From NCBI RefSeq assembly GCF_017427765.1, contig NZ_JAFRSC010000014.1, forward strand, positions 1 through 64,000: 64,000 nucleotides of DNA, read 5' to 3'. The DNA is from Methanobrevibacter sp. (GTDB lineage: Archaea > Methanobacteriota > Methanobacteria > Methanobacteriales > Methanobacteriaceae). Every line of letters begins with the position of its first letter. Position 1 is the first letter of the stretch. The notes below the pieces were generated by a model. It did not search any database. It was not told where the DNA came from and saw nothing but the letters and a program-made list of their open reading frames with translations. The position numbers and the translations under genes were made by a program. Below are positions 33,911 to 44,327 of this stretch, piece by piece.

Positions 33911-35911
33911 TTAAGCACGCTTAAGATATCCTGTGGCAGGAATATAAATTAATCCTTTTTGGTTTAGGTTTCTAACGAATTCTTCAACTTTTTCTTCACT
34001 CATATCGTACTTTTCAGCCATGTTTGTGATTAAAACGTTGAGTGGAGCTTGGTCTCCGAATTCTTCTTCAAGAATTCCAATTTCTTCCATTACTCTCTGC
34101 ATTTTTTCTCTCTCGGAAGTTGGAGTTCTTCCTTCCATAACTTCGATATCCATCTCACCGGTTTCAGGGTCTACTCCCACTTCTTTAAGACATGCCATCT
34201 GCAACCTTACGGCTTTTTCAGCGTCTTCTCTGTCAACTGTATCTTTAAGTTTAATTTTAGCGCTTGCTTCAGATAAACGAATAATAGCTTCAAGTTGCCT
34301 TGCAGTAATTGGAACGGGAGCTTGTTCTTCCTTATTGCTGTTTCTTGTACTTACATAGAATTCTCTTAAAACTTCATTTGCTTCATCAGTTAAAACAGGG
34401 TTAACATTTTTACGAGCGTATGCAATGTATTTTCTAAGCAATTCCGGTTCAATTTCATAATCTACAGTGTTGGATTGGTGTATTTTCAAAATGTGCTCTG
34501 CTAATTTTGAATCTCCTTCAACACTAGGTTTATCTTCAACAACGAAAATCAAATCAAAACGGGATAGAATTGGTGAAGGCAAATCAATCTGTTCTGCAAG
34601 TACTTTGAATCTGTCAAATCTTCCGAATTTCGGGTTTGCCGCTGCAAGAACAGAACATCTGGAATTCAATGTAGCCATAATTCCTGCTTTTGCGATACTT
34701 ACAGTTTGCTGTTCCAATGCTTCGTGAAGTGCGGAACGGTCTTCTGATCTCATTTTGTCGAGCTCGTCAACACAAACATTACCTTGATCTCCAAGCACTA
34801 AAGCACCTGCTTCAAGAGACCATCCTCCAAGTTCATCTCTAACTGCAGCTGCTGTTAATCCGGCTCCTGTTGTACCTTTACCACTTGTGTAAATACTTCT
34901 TGGAGCCAATTTTGAAACATATTTTAACATTTGGGATTTACCGATACCAGGATCTCCTACAATAAGAATATGAATATCTCCCCTTAGTCTGGTTTCATCT
35001 TCAAGTTGTTTTGCAGCCCCTCCAAAGAGCTGTAGAGCAATAGCTTCTTTTACATCTCGGTATCCTCTAATTGAAGGTGCTGTTGATTTGATAATTTTAT
35101 CGTAAATGTGAGGGTCTTTGGATAATTCGATGATTTTTTCTTCATCTTCTTCGGAAAGTTGCAATTCTTCGAATTCTTGCTCTAATGCTTCAATATGATT
35201 AACATAAATATAATTCTTAAACTTACCGCTTCTCTCTTCTCTAAAAGTTTTCAATGTTCCGGTAATTCTGACTTTATCTCCAGGATTTAGTTTATCTACC
35301 AAATCATCTTCCAGGACCATTAACATTTGTTTCGGTTCAGTTCCTCCGGATAAGTTTTCCAAAGGTTCCTGCATTCTTGCTGTTTGAGTATCAATATATT
35401 TTGATTCCTCTTGAAGCAGTCTAAATGATCTTCCACCACATTCACTACATAATGAAGGTTCAATAATTCTATTTCCAGAACTTTGCTCCACTTCATGCAA
35501 TCTCATACATCCTCTACATTCAAAAACACCGGTTTCAATACGTGGTCTTATTTCATCAGTTTTTCTCACGATACCGTCTGCTGCAACAAAAGTTCCAATA
35601 TATTTACTCAATAATGTTTTTAAAGGAATTACATTGGATAAATTTTCAAAACGAATGTTAATATCAGCATCTTTAACAAGAGGGTCGATATTTTTAATAG
35701 CTATTTGTGCAGCTTCAATAACTTCTTCCGGTTTTTCAATTAACAAATCCGCCAAATCAGGATCAAATATTTCTAACTGATTGTAATCAACAGTAAGTGA
35801 TCTCTCATCGGGATATGTTTCTAATATTTCGAATACCTCATCTTTAGAGGATGTTGCGAAAAATTCTTCGAATTTTCTAATTGATGTTTGAGATTTAGTA
35901 GTGGAATTCAT
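33911..35911 (-). CDS. mcm: MCM replicative helicase
   Basis: A 666-residue hexameric helicase that unwinds DNA at replication forks. The N-terminal half has a zinc ribbon ([13 protein letters not shown] and [11 protein letters not shown] near residues 132-165) and the OB-fold. The AAA+ core shows Walker [16 protein letters not shown] near 318-332, Walker B and sensor [20 protein letters not shown] near 380, the motif [17 protein letters not shown] stretch near 425, and the arginine finger [12 protein letters not shown] near 455. A winged helix closes the protein ([20 protein letters not shown]). It is a single-gene unit transcribed divergently from the gene at 36041, with a TATA-like AATATATATT near 35975. 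Confidence 0.95.
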   Translation of the reverse strand: MNSTTKSQTSIRKFEEFFATSSKDEVFEILETYPDERSLTVDYNQLEIFDPDLADLLIEKPEEVIEAAQIAIKNIDPLVKDADINIRFENLSNVIPLKTLLSKYIGTFVAADGIVRKTDEIRPRIETGVFECRGCMRLHEVEQSSGNRIIEPSLCSECGGRSFRLLQEESKYIDTQTARMQEPLENLSGGTEPKQMLMVLEDDLVDKLNPGDKVRITGTLKTFREERSGKFKNYIYVNHIEALEQEFEELQLSEEDEEKIIELSKDPHIYDKIIKSTAPSIRGYRDVKEAIALQLFGGAAKQLEDETRLRGDIHILIVGDPGIGKSQMLKYVSKLAPRSIYTSGKGTTGAGLTAAAVRDELGGWSLEAGALVLGDQGNVCVDELDKMRSEDRSALHEALEQQTVSIAKAGIMATLNSRCSVLAAANPKFGRFDRFKVLAEQIDLPSPILSRFDLIFVVEDKPSVEGDSKLAEHILKIHQSNTVDYEIEPELLRKYIAYARKNVNPVLTDEANEVLREFYVSTRNSNKEEQAPVPITARQLEAIIRLSEASAKIKLKDTVDREDAEKAVRLQMACLKEVGVDPETGEMDIEVMEGRTPTSEREKMQRVMEEIGILEEEFGDQAPLNVLITNMAEKYDMSEEKVEEFVRNLNQKGLIYIPATGYLKRA

Positions 35912-36040
35912 TATCTATATTATTAATATTTCATAGTTTAAAAATTGTTGCATTATAGCATTTGATAAGTAAAGAATATATATTAAAATTAATAAATTTA
36001 ATAGTTACATAAAAATTATTTTGTTAAACTTGGGATTATT

Positions 36041-36460
36041 ATGAGGAAATCAAGATTAAACTTATTTAAATCTACTTCTATGTTAATTTCTGTTGTTGGA
36101 ATCATAATGATAATATCAACAATCATAGTTGTAGCTTATGTAGGATATAGTATGGTTTCATCAGGCATTACAAATGAAATATCCTCTGGCACTCAATACG
36201 ATGAGCTTGCTGAGTTAAAAGCATCATATAGTAATCTGTCAGTTAAATTTGATAGTATTAAAGCTACCTATTATGCAGGCGGTTCAGACGATATTAAAAC
36301 ATATAATGATGCAAAAATAGAGCTGTCAAGAGCGGATTCTGCCATTCAGAATGTTCAAAGTGCTTTGGATGCGGACAAACCATCTAATGAAGTGGACAGT
36401 AGGATTCAATTTGCTAAAGAAAAGCTTGAGAATGCTAATGCTGCATACAATAGACTCTAA
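36041..36460 (+). CDS. Membrane-anchored coiled-coil protein of unknown function
   Basis: A 139-residue protein with one membrane segment near residues 13-38 ([20 protein letters not shown]) and an external, helical, coiled-coil-like domain ([19 protein letters not shown], then [19 protein letters not shown]). I do not recognise the family. Its end overlaps the rlmE gene on the other strand by four bases. The promoter region is shared divergently with mcm. Confidence 0.7.
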   Translation: MRKSRLNLFKSTSMLISVVGIIMIISTIIVVAYVGYSMVSSGITNEISSGTQYDELAELKASYSNLSVKFDSIKATYYAGGSDDIKTYNDAKIELSRADSAIQNVQSALDADKPSNEVDSRIQFAKEKLENANAAYNRL

Positions 36461-37089
36461 TTTTCTTTCTTTTTATTTTTTTTAGGTTTATATCCAAGTC
36501 CCACCACATACATTTCAGAACTTTTTTTACGTGATGATGCGGGTTTTGTAGTTTTAACCTGTCTGAATTTGCCTTTCAGGGAATCCAGCATAGGTTTATA
36601 TTCAGGGCCCTGAAATACTTTCATGACCAGATTGCCTTTTTCTTCCAGGATGTTTTCGGCAATTTCAATAACTACATTAATTAAATCGATGGATCTTAAT
36701 TGGTCGATATTTTTAATGCCGCAAAGTGACGGTGATGCATCTGACATTACAACTTTTGCTTTCCCGCCAATGATTTCCATGATTTTTTCCTGAACTTCAG
36801 GAGTTGTAAAATCCCCTCTGATTCCATAATAATTTTCTTCAGGAAATCTTTTAAACCTGTTTAAGTCAACTCCAACGACAATGCCGTCTTCACCTACCTT
36901 TTCTAAGGCTACCTGGGACCATCCTCCTGGAGCAGCTCCAAGGTCAACTACAGTATTTCCCTGTTTTATGATTTTAAATTTCTTATCTAACTGTTTAAGT
37001 TTATATGATGCTCGTGAGCGATAATCTTCCTGTTTAGCTTTCTTGTAATAAGGGTCTTTGTGCTTTTCCATTTGCCATTTACTTCCCAT
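36457..37089 (-). CDS. rlmE: RlmE/FtsJ-family rRNA 2'-O-methyltransferase
   Basis: A 210-residue SAM-dependent enzyme of the FtsJ family, which methylates the 2'-OH of a uridine in the large-subunit rRNA A loop in E. coli. The catalytic K-D-K-E set is visible: Lys in [10 protein letters not shown] near residue 27, Asp in [10 protein letters not shown] near 113, Lys in NLVMKVFQG near 150, and Glu in [12 protein letters not shown] near 187. The SAM loop is [16 protein letters not shown] near 45-60. The ATG ending at 37089 follows GAGGGATT and lies one base after the stop of the upstream phosphodiesterase gene; longer in-frame starts lie inside that gene and are rejected. A Lys-rich C-terminal tail follows. 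Confidence 0.9.
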   Translation of the reverse strand: MGSKWQMEKHKDPYYKKAKQEDYRSRASYKLKQLDKKFKIIKQGNTVVDLGAAPGGWSQVALEKVGEDGIVVGVDLNRFKRFPEENYYGIRGDFTTPEVQEKIMEIIGGKAKVVMSDASPSLCGIKNIDQLRSIDLINVVIEIAENILEEKGNLVMKVFQGPEYKPMLDSLKGKFRQVKTTKPASSRKKSSEMYVVGLGYKPKKNKKKEN

Positions 37090-37090
37090 T

Positions 37091-37621
37091 TCAATCCCTC
37101 TTGTATAATTCAAAATTAAGCGCACTGCATACTGGTGCTCCGATTTTAACGATTTCCACATCAACCTCTTTGTTGTTTACTTCAAGTAACATTACAGTTC
37201 TGTCTGCAAGTCTTGGCACAATAGGACTTCCTGGGTTAATCAATAAAACCCCGTCTTTTTTTTCTATTTTTGGTTGGTGTGAATGTCCACTGACTAGAAT
37301 ATCAACATCAAGTTCTTTTGCCAGATACACTAATTGCTGGGTATCTGCTCTCGGATATACTTCTCCATGAATAATTCCGATTTTTAACCCTTCAGCTTCA
37401 ACTATTTTTGCTTTAGGGAGATTAATTCCGTTTGCTCTATCCATATTTCCCTGAACTGCCATTACTGGTGCGATTTGTTCTAATTCATCAATAACCTCAA
37501 GAGAGGTCAAATCCCCTGCATGCAGTATTAAATCAACGTCACTGAATGCGTCCAATACATTTTCAGGCAGTTGTTTTGCTCTGTCTGGAATGTGGGTGTC
37601 TGAAATTAATCCGATTAACAT
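37091..37621 (-). CDS. MJ0936/YfcE-type metallophosphodiesterase
   Basis: A 176-residue calcineurin-like phosphoesterase. Metal ligands are seen in SDTHIPD near residues 7-13, HAGDLTS near 35-41, [10 protein letters not shown] near 55-64, IIHGEVYP near 84-91 and [11 protein letters not shown] near 110-120. M. jannaschii MJ0936 and E. coli YfcE cleave phosphodiesters in vitro; the natural substrate is not known. It is the first gene of a two-gene unit with rlmE (one base between stop and next start), which suggests an RNA-related role, by inference. Confidence 0.88.
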   Translation of the reverse strand: MLIGLISDTHIPDRAKQLPENVLDAFSDVDLILHAGDLTSLEVIDELEQIAPVMAVQGNMDRANGINLPKAKIVEAEGLKIGIIHGEVYPRADTQQLVYLAKELDVDILVSGHSHQPKIEKKDGVLLINPGSPIVPRLADRTVMLLEVNNKEVDVEIVKIGAPVCSALNFELYKRD

Positions 37622-37738
37622 TTTTATCTTTTCCTTAATTATTCAATATTAATAATATTTGTTGTCTTATTAAATAAAAACTCTTATAAATTCAGAAAAA
37701 TATATATTATATTATCATTTCTTTTAGGAGAAGATATA

Positions 37739-38830
37739 ATGGGAGAAGTTAAAAAGGAAGACATTTTGGACATTTTGGCTAAATATGACAAAAGTGAAAT
37801 CACTCTAGCTACTCTTGGAAGCCACACTTCTTTGCATATTCTGCAAGGTGCTAAAGAAGAAGGATTTAGAACAGCTATTGTTTGTGAAAAAGGACGTGAA
37901 GTTCCATATCAGCGTTTTGATGTGGCCGATGAATACATCATCGTTGATGAATTTAAAGACATTGTTAATGAAGACGTGCAGCAAAAATTAAGAGACATGA
38001 ATGCTATTGTAATACCTCATGGTTCTTTTGTTGCATATGCAGGACTTGATAATGTTGAAGATAAATTTAATGTTCCTATGTTCGGAAATAGGGATGTACT
38101 TAGATGGGAAGCTGAAAGAGACAAAGAAAGAGCATTACTTGTCGAAGGTGGCGTTAGAATACCATTTAAATATGATGGTCCTGATGAAATTGACAGGCCT
38201 GTAATGGTTAAGTTCCCAGGTGCAAGAGGCGGAAGAGGTTACTTTGTTGCTTCATCTACTGAGGAATTTAATGCTAAGATTGATGCTATGAAAGCACGTG
38301 GATGGTTAGAAGATAGTGATGTTGAAGCAGCTCACATTGAAGAGTATGTTTCAGGTTGTAACTACTGTATACACTATTTCTACTCAGCACTCGATGATAA
38401 GGTTGAATTGATGGGAATGGATACCAGATATGAATCCAGTATTGATGGTTTTGTAAGAATGCCTGCAAAAGATCAGCTGGACATTGATTTAAGTCCTTCT
38501 TATGTTGTTACTGGTAACCACCCTGCAGTAATTCGTGAATCATTGCTTCCTCAAGTATTTGACATGGCGGATAAATTGACTGAAAGTGCTAAAAAATTAG
38601 TTGCACCAGGTTTAAACGGCCCATTCTGTATGCAAACTTTGGTAAATGATAATTTAGAAGTAATCTGTTTTGAAATCAGTGCAAGAACTGACGGTGGTAC
38701 TAACACATTTATGGACGGTTCTCCTTACTCATACTTAACTTATGGTAAACCAATGAGTATGGGTAGAAGAATAGCACTTGAAATTAAAAACGGTATAGAA
38801 AGAGATGAATTAGAAAAAATAATAACATAA
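37739..38830 (+). CDS. purP: FAICAR synthetase (formate-dependent AICAR formyltransferase), PurP
   Basis: A 363-residue ATP-grasp enzyme of archaeal purine synthesis that makes FAICAR from AICAR, formate and ATP, replacing the folate-dependent PurH step. The N-terminus (ITLATLGSHTSLHILQGAKE, then RTAIVCEKGREVPYQRF) and the ATP-grasp region (VMVKFPGARGGRGYFVASS near residues 157-175) are characteristic, as is the end GTNTFMDGSPYSYLTYGKPM. The ATG follows TTTTAGGAGAAGATA, with a TATA-like AATATATATTATA near 37700. It is a single-gene unit convergent with the membrane protein gene at 38839. Confidence 0.94.
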   Translation: MGEVKKEDILDILAKYDKSEITLATLGSHTSLHILQGAKEEGFRTAIVCEKGREVPYQRFDVADEYIIVDEFKDIVNEDVQQKLRDMNAIVIPHGSFVAYAGLDNVEDKFNVPMFGNRDVLRWEAERDKERALLVEGGVRIPFKYDGPDEIDRPVMVKFPGARGGRGYFVASSTEEFNAKIDAMKARGWLEDSDVEAAHIEEYVSGCNYCIHYFYSALDDKVELMGMDTRYESSIDGFVRMPAKDQLDIDLSPSYVVTGNHPAVIRESLLPQVFDMADKLTESAKKLVAPGLNGPFCMQTLVNDNLEVICFEISARTDGGTNTFMDGSPYSYLTYGKPMSMGRRIALEIKNGIERDELEKIIT

Positions 38831-38838
38831 TTTTGTTA

Positions 38839-39312
38839 TTATTTTTTAAAAATTTTATCTACATATTTTGTTTTTTCTTTTGTTTTTTGAGCATCAGCTT
38901 TTTTCTGTTGCTTTTTCTTTTTTGTTTTGTTTTTGCCGATATTCTGTTTTTTCTCATATTCTTCTTTTGCTTTTTCACGGCTTCTTTTTGTCCAAGCACC
39001 GACAAAACCAACAAGCGCTCCTACAATAATAATTATTGCTGCAATAGCTATTATTCCATTTTCAGTTATGAAAAATCCGGTAGGTTGGCCGAGATATCCA
39101 TCTAAAAACAAGATTATGATTGGGGTGGAAGCTACTGCACCCATTATTGTTCCCATTGTAATGTTTTCTTGCCCATATCCTGCGTATAAAAGACCTATTG
39201 CTGAAAATGGGTAAAGCCAGTCATTAAATTGCCATCCGAATAGTATAAATGCTGCAGCTATTGCTGCTCCAAATACCAACGGTTTAATTTGTATATTGGG
39301 TAAATTTGCCAT
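38839..39312 (-). CDS. Membrane protein with Lys-rich tail, unknown function
   Basis: A 157-residue protein with about four membrane segments in the first 110 residues (PLVFGAAIAAAFILFGWQF, then TMGTIMGAVASTPIIILFL and IAIAAIIIIVGALVGFVGAW) and a strongly basic cytoplasmic tail (KTKKKKQQKKADAQKTKEK). No family is recognised. TGGAGAT precedes the ATG. It lies 18 bases after the gene at 39331 on the same strand, so the two form an operon of small membrane proteins. Confidence 0.75.
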   Translation of the reverse strand: MANLPNIQIKPLVFGAAIAAAFILFGWQFNDWLYPFSAIGLLYAGYGQENITMGTIMGAVASTPIIILFLDGYLGQPTGFFITENGIIAIAAIIIIVGALVGFVGAWTKRSREKAKEEYEKKQNIGKNKTKKKKQQKKADAQKTKEKTKYVDKIFKK

Positions 39313-39330
39313 ATATTATATCTCCAAAAA

Positions 39331-39705
39331 TTAATTTCTATTTTTAGAAGCGATTGCTCCTCCTATCGCTCCAGTAATTCCCATGACAATAGCATAATAA
39401 ATTAAATCAAATACTATTGCTGTTAAACTAGAAAGTCCGGAAATTGTAAAGCCGGTTAAGCCTCCAAATATTCCGAATAAACTGCCTCCAAATGTTGCAA
39501 TTATGATGAATAATATCGCACCGGTTATTGTACCTAATGCCCCAGCAACTGCAGCATTCCACAAACCGCCCAACATCCCATCATGGGCGATATAGCCAGT
39601 AATAAATCCTACAAGCAATAATCCGATGAATTCATAATGTGCAAAGAATGATTTCACAATCACTGCTAAAATAAAACCAATTATAACTGCTTTCCATTTG
39701 GTCAT
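39331..39705 (-). CDS. Small Gly-rich membrane protein (DUF5518-like)
   Basis: A 124-residue protein with four membrane segments and many glycines (VGFITGYIAHDGMLGGLWNA, then GALGTITGAILFIIIATFGG). The pattern resembles DUF5518 proteins common in methanogens, but the call rests on memory of the family. Function unknown. It is the first gene of the pair with 38839-39312 and has AAGGTGATT before its ATG. Confidence 0.65.
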   Translation of the reverse strand: MTKWKAVIIGFILAVIVKSFFAHYEFIGLLLVGFITGYIAHDGMLGGLWNAAVAGALGTITGAILFIIIATFGGSLFGIFGGLTGFTISGLSSLTAIVFDLIYYAIVMGITGAIGGAIASKNRN

Positions 39706-39760
39706 GAATAATCACCTTTAATAATCATTGTTTAACTTTATTAATATAAATATTTGTATT

Positions 39761-42358
39761 TCAATAGATGTCTTTTAACTTATCTTTAATCTGGTCAAGA
39801 ATTGCCATATGCATTCTTTTTGTAAACTCGCCCTTATCGTTTTGATTTAACACATCAAGATAACCTTGTGAAACTAAATTAAATGCAAATGGGCTAGGTA
39901 TAACTGTATTGATTGTTTTTATTTCCATTTCTTCTCTGTCAATCATTTCAATAACTTTCAGAGCATTTTTAATATCCATATAATCTTCAAGAGCTTCTCT
40001 TCTAGCTTCTTTTAAAATTGAAAAGTTATCATCCATGTCCTGCACGAATTTAAGCAATATTTTTCCTCGCACTTGCTGGCGGCCGACGGATTTGGATTCT
40101 CCTTTATAATGTCTAAGTGTCATGAGGGATCTTCCGGCACAATGTCTGAATCTTGAAGCCAATGTTTCGGTTTTATTTAGAGACCTTGTTAAAATATTTT
40201 CAAAGTTTTCCGGTGTTAATTCTTTAAACGCTTCAAGGCCTCCAATTTTACCGTCTGAGCTTAAGTAAAATCCATTATCCGAAATGGAGATTGTAACATT
40301 AATGTTGTATCTTTGAGCCACTACATATGCAACCGCACGTGACAGTGCATCATTAACTTTTCTTCCAAATAATGAATGGAATATTACAAATCGTCTGCCT
40401 CCAAATCCTTTATAGTATTCAATTAACAGTTTCTGATTGCTAGGAATCTGAGCATACTTGAATTGCTCGACAAAATATTCATAAATGGAATTTGCCGCAA
40501 AATCATCGACATACAGATATTCATGAATAAATTCCATTATCTCGTCTTTACTTCTCAAATACCTGAATTTAACGTCCATATGTGCTCTGAATCTTTGAAT
40601 GTCCATTGCAAGGTCAAAAGATAATGGGAGCTGCTGTGAGAACCATGAGGGTATTGTTGGTGGTCCGCTGGCTGGAGTGACATTAATCGTCATTCCTTTT
40701 CCATAGTTAAATCTGTAGGTTCTGCCCCCTAATACGAAGGTATCTCCTTTTTTAAGCCTTTCCATAAATACTTCTTCGATTTTTCCAACGGTTTCACCAT
40801 CGCATTTAACTAAAACACCTGATGAATCTGGAATTGTTCCGATATTTGTTGAATAAAGCATTCTGGCAAGTTTTCCACGTTTTCCAAATGTATTTTCCTT
40901 ATAGTCTATCCATATCTTTGCATATACGTATCTCTCTTCAAGTTCAGGATATTCTCCAGCCATGTAGCTTAAAACATCTTCGTAATCGTCACGGGTGAGG
41001 TCTTTATAGCAATAACTTTTTCTTATCACGTCAAATGCATAATCAATATCCCATGGATTTTCAATACTCATTCCGTAAATATGCTGTGCAAGAACGTCTA
41101 AACAGTTTGTGGGGATTGAAATCTTATCAATTTTTCCTTCTTTTGCATTTTTAAGTAAAACAGAACATTCCACCAAATCATCACGGTCTGTAACAATGAT
41201 TTTTCCTCTTGATTTTTCATGCAATTTGTGGCCGCTTCTTCCAATTCTTTGAAGTGCCCTTGCAACTGATTTTGGGGAGTTAATCAAAACAACTAAGTCA
41301 ATATATCCTATGTCAATTCCAAGCTCTAATGATGTGGAGGATACGACGGCTTTTAGTTTTCCTTCTTTAAGTTTATTTTCTGTTTCCAGACGAACCTCTT
41401 TTGAAAGGGAAGAGTGATGGGCCATTATATTTTTGTCGTTATAATGTGTTGGATACATTTTCTTTAAATTATAAACAAAGCGTTCTGTTCCACTTCGGGT
41501 ATTGGTAAAGATTAATGTTGTTTTGTTCTCCCAAATCAAATCATCCAATAAGTCATACATCCCAAGCTTGGTGTCTTCCTCATCAGCTAGAACGATATCG
41601 CTTACTGGACACATTACCTCCATATCGAGCTCTTTTAAGTAGTTAATATTGACTATTTTGCAGTTTCGCCCAACCCCATATTCATAACCGACTAGAAACT
41701 TGGCAACTTCCTCAAGTGGGCTGACGGTTGCTGAAAGGCCTATTCTTGTGTATTGACCAATTAAATGCTGTAATCTTTCAAGTGATAAGCTTAGATGGAC
41801 TCCTCTTTTATTTTCTGCAAGTGAATGGATTTCATCAACAATAACATATTTAACGCCACTTAATTTTTCTCTAAACTTTGGGGCTACGAGCAGAATTGAC
41901 AGTGTTTCGGGTGTGGTAATTAGTATATGTGGTGGTTTTTTAAGCATTTTTTGTCTTTGATATTGTGAGGTGTCTCCAGTTCTTACAGCTTTTCTGATTC
42001 CCAAATCTCTGCCAGCTATTTTTTCAATTCCTTTGAGGGGTTCTTCCAGATTTTTTTCAATATCGTTATCCAGTGCTTTTAGGGGTGAAATGTAAATGCA
42101 GTAAACTTTATCTTCAAGCTTATCTTCGCTGGCAAGGGCTGTAAGTTCGCTTATTATTGATAAAAATGCAGTTAATGTTTTACCTGAACCTGTTGGTGAT
42201 GAAATCAGGATGTTATTCTGTTTGTGAATATCAATGATTGATTTTTTTTGAGCTGGTGTAAAATCTTCAAATTGAGAATCAAACCATTTTCTAACCCAAG
42301 GATGCAGGATTTTGAAAATTTGTTTTTTAGAATAGGATTTGGTTTGTTCTTCAATCAT
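39761..42358 (-). CDS. lhr: Lhr-Core superfamily 2 helicase
   Basis: An 865-residue 3'-5' DNA helicase of the Lhr-Core type, thought to act in repair of damaged forks and RNA-DNA hybrids. Helicase motifs are Walker [15 protein letters not shown] near residues 53-66, [11 protein letters not shown] near 90, motif [15 protein letters not shown] near 173-185, motif III LSATVSP near 208, [11 protein letters not shown] near 283, [12 protein letters not shown] near 343 and QRIGRSGH near 369. The C-terminal half has the winged-helix and Lhr-specific domains ([20 protein letters not shown]). Length agrees with archaeal Lhr-Core. GAGGAGT precedes the ATG. It stands alone; the 270-base gap before the SDR gene shows only AT-rich promoter sequence. 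Confidence 0.92.
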   Translation of the reverse strand: MIEEQTKSYSKKQIFKILHPWVRKWFDSQFEDFTPAQKKSIIDIHKQNNILISSPTGSGKTLTAFLSIISELTALASEDKLEDKVYCIYISPLKALDNDIEKNLEEPLKGIEKIAGRDLGIRKAVRTGDTSQYQRQKMLKKPPHILITTPETLSILLVAPKFREKLSGVKYVIVDEIHSLAENKRGVHLSLSLERLQHLIGQYTRIGLSATVSPLEEVAKFLVGYEYGVGRNCKIVNINYLKELDMEVMCPVSDIVLADEEDTKLGMYDLLDDLIWENKTTLIFTNTRSGTERFVYNLKKMYPTHYNDKNIMAHHSSLSKEVRLETENKLKEGKLKAVVSSTSLELGIDIGYIDLVVLINSPKSVARALQRIGRSGHKLHEKSRGKIIVTDRDDLVECSVLLKNAKEGKIDKISIPTNCLDVLAQHIYGMSIENPWDIDYAFDVIRKSYCYKDLTRDDYEDVLSYMAGEYPELEERYVYAKIWIDYKENTFGKRGKLARMLYSTNIGTIPDSSGVLVKCDGETVGKIEEVFMERLKKGDTFVLGGRTYRFNYGKGMTINVTPASGPPTIPSWFSQQLPLSFDLAMDIQRFRAHMDVKFRYLRSKDEIMEFIHEYLYVDDFAANSIYEYFVEQFKYAQIPSNQKLLIEYYKGFGGRRFVIFHSLFGRKVNDALSRAVAYVVAQRYNINVTISISDNGFYLSSDGKIGGLEAFKELTPENFENILTRSLNKTETLASRFRHCAGRSLMTLRHYKGESKSVGRQQVRGKILLKFVQDMDDNFSILKEARREALEDYMDIKNALKVIEMIDREEMEIKTINTVIPSPFAFNLVSQGYLDVLNQNDKGEFTKRMHMAILDQIKDKLKDIY

Positions 42359-42632
42359 TTTTACTCCTCATTTTTATCAAATTGTAAATTTATTTTATAA
42401 TTTTTTCATTTTTATGCTTTTTTATCGCAAAGGTATAATTTTACTGCCATATTTTTGATGTTTTGGAAATTTTTTACTAAATATTCTATTCACTTAATTC
42501 CATATTTTTGAATATTAATTGAATTTTTATAATTTATTTTGAATAATCATTAGAAAAATATATAATAATAGTTAAATAGTTTAGTTTTTCATATATTTAT
42601 ACATAGGCTTATTGCCTTAGGTGGTAAAAAAC

Positions 42633-43403
42633 ATGAAAAACTATTTTGATATTAAAGACAAAGTTGCAGTTATTACTGGTGCTTCTTCTGGTCTTGGTTG
42701 GCAAATTGCTCAAGCATACGCAAGCCAAGGTGCAAAACTAGCATTATTCGCAAGAAGAGAAGAAAGACTTCAAGAAAATGTTGCTGACATTGAAAAAGAA
42801 TTCGGAACTGAAGTAATGTATGCAGTATGTGATGTTGGAGACTACGACAGTATCACTGCAGCTGTTGCAAAAGTTATGGATGCTTACGGAAGAATCGACA
42901 TCTTAGTTAATGCAGCAGGTATGGGAAACAACAAAATGGTTACTGATCAATCCAATGAAGAATGGGAAAGACATATTCACATTGACTTGAGCGGTGTTTA
43001 CTACATGTGTAAAGCTGTTGGAGAAATCATGATTGAACAAGAATACGGTAAAATCATTAACATCGGTTCAATCCACTCAAGAGTAATCTTCCCTGGTGGA
43101 GGAATCAGTGCATACTCCTCAGCTAAAGGTGGAGTAATGAACTTAACCAAAAACTTGGCTGTCGAATGGGCAAAATACAACATTACCGTAAATGCAATTG
43201 GTCCTGCAGTATTTGAAACAGAATTAACAGTTGATTCTATTGAAATGGATGGATTCATGGATCTTATTGCAGCATACTGTCCTGCTGGCCGTTTAGGTCA
43301 ACCTGGTGAATTAGATGGTATTGCAATTTACTTAGCATCTGATGCATCCAGTTTCTGTACCGGACAACTCATCTGTATTGATGGTGGATGGACAGCAATT
43401 TAA
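42633..43403 (+). CDS. Short-chain dehydrogenase/reductase
   Basis: A 256-residue NAD(P)-dependent oxidoreductase. It has the cofactor motif TGASSGLGWQIAQ near residues 15-27, the Arg-Arg after strand 2 (LFARREERL), which favours NADP, NAAGMG near 92, and the catalytic Ser in IGSIHS and AYSSAKGG (Tyr and Lys near 160-164). The overall sequence resembles gluconate 5-dehydrogenase and related sugar-acid reductases, but the substrate cannot be assigned. The ATG at 42633 follows TTAGGTGGT; the earlier GTG at 42621 overlaps that site. A strong terminator follows, so it is a single-gene unit; its codon use looks highly expressed. Confidence 0.88.
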   Translation: MKNYFDIKDKVAVITGASSGLGWQIAQAYASQGAKLALFARREERLQENVADIEKEFGTEVMYAVCDVGDYDSITAAVAKVMDAYGRIDILVNAAGMGNNKMVTDQSNEEWERHIHIDLSGVYYMCKAVGEIMIEQEYGKIINIGSIHSRVIFPGGGISAYSSAKGGVMNLTKNLAVEWAKYNITVNAIGPAVFETELTVDSIEMDGFMDLIAAYCPAGRLGQPGELDGIAIYLASDASSFCTGQLICIDGGWTAI

Positions 43404-43437
43404 GAGAAATTTATTTTCTCTTTTTTTCTATTTTTTT
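43403..43437 (+). terminator. Intrinsic-type terminator of the SDR gene
   Basis: AGAGAAA and TTTCTCT pair around a five-base loop (43403-43409 with 43415-43421), followed by TTTTTTTC and a second T-run. Confidence 0.75.
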
Positions 43438-43443
43438 TAAATC

Positions 43444-43451
43444 TTTATATA
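43444..43451 (+). promoter_or_regulatory. TATA box of the HEAT-repeat gene (probable leaderless transcript)
   Basis: TTTATATA centred about 27 bases before the ATG at 43475, with no ribosome binding site between, which predicts transcription starting at or very near the ATG. Confidence 0.5.
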
Positions 43452-43474
43452 TTCTTAAAATCTAACTTATTACT

Positions 43475-44320
43475 ATGTCAAATTTAAATTTTGAAGATGC
43501 TATTAATAATTTATCAAGTGATGATGTTAGCATTAGAAAAGAAGCTATAGAATCATTAGTGGGTATTACTGATGAATCTGCTATTGAGCCATTAATTAAA
43601 GCTACTACTGATGAAAATGCGCAAGTCAGATTTAAAGCAGCTGAAATCTTAGGAAGCATGGGTGATGTGGCAGTTGATAAATTAATTGAAGAATTTAAAA
43701 ATGCGGATGGAAAAGATAAAAGATTTTTAGCATTTGCACTTAAAGAAACTGAAGATAATAAAGTTATTCCTTATTTTGTAGAAGCACTTGATGATGAAGA
43801 CTTTGGAGTTAGAAAAGTTGCTGTACGTGCTTTAGGCGAACTTCAGGCTGAAGATGAATTGGAAAATATTGCAAAATGTCTTGAAGATGATGATTGGGGT
43901 GTTAAATTAGCCGCAGTTCAGGCATTAGGAGACCTTGCAAGTGATGAAGCAATAGATTTAATTAAAAAAGCAAGAAAATCAGAAGATGATAAGGACTTTA
44001 AAAAATCTTGTAATAAAGCGATTAAAAAAGCTGAAAAAAGACAAAAAGCTAAAGCTTCCGGCAAGTCCATTGTAAAAGTTATTCCAATGAGCACTATCAA
44101 AGAAATGGAAAAAACCAATCCTCAAAAAGCTATTAAAGAATACGAAAGATATGTTGAATCAAAACAGACTAAAGATGCACCATATAAAAGATTATGTGTT
44201 CTTTACAGGAAAGCTAATGACTATGATAATGAAGTGAGAGTCATTGAAACTGCTATTGAAGTATTTGATGGCACTAAAAAAGTAGATTACTTCACTAAAA
44301 GATTGGCAAAATTAAAATAG
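43475..44320 (+). CDS. HEAT-repeat protein (PBS-lyase type repeats)
   Basis: A 281-residue acidic helical protein. Residues 1-180 consist of about five HEAT-like repeats, with recurring units such as VSIRKEAIESLVGITDESAI, AQVRFKAAEILGSMGDVAVD, FGVRKVAVRALGELQAEDEL and WGVKLAAVQALGDLASDEAI. A Lys-rich stretch (residues 180-200) links to a C-terminal TPR-like region (KAIKEYERYVESKQ, then LYRKANDYDNEVRVIETAI). Such proteins are scaffolds for protein contacts; the partner is unknown. A TATA box places the transcript start at the ATG. It converges with the nitrilase-family gene, the stop codons being adjacent. Confidence 0.85.
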   Translation: MSNLNFEDAINNLSSDDVSIRKEAIESLVGITDESAIEPLIKATTDENAQVRFKAAEILGSMGDVAVDKLIEEFKNADGKDKRFLAFALKETEDNKVIPYFVEALDDEDFGVRKVAVRALGELQAEDELENIAKCLEDDDWGVKLAAVQALGDLASDEAIDLIKKARKSEDDKDFKKSCNKAIKKAEKRQKAKASGKSIVKVIPMSTIKEMEKTNPQKAIKEYERYVESKQTKDAPYKRLCVLYRKANDYDNEVRVIETAIEVFDGTKKVDYFTKRLAKLK

Positions 44321-44327
44321 CTATTTT
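44314..44327. terminator. Palindrome across convergent stop codons
   Basis: AAAATAG and CTATTTT are perfectly complementary without a loop, contain the HEAT-gene stop codon (TAG) and touch the stop of the opposing amidase gene. A T-run follows on the plus strand. It may act as a weak two-way terminator. Confidence 0.4.

Noticed and set aside
37089..37164. Longer N-terminus for RlmE beginning at 37164
   Set aside because: The extra 25 codons lie inside the upstream phosphodiesterase gene and lack family similarity; GAGGGATT precedes the ATG at 37089.
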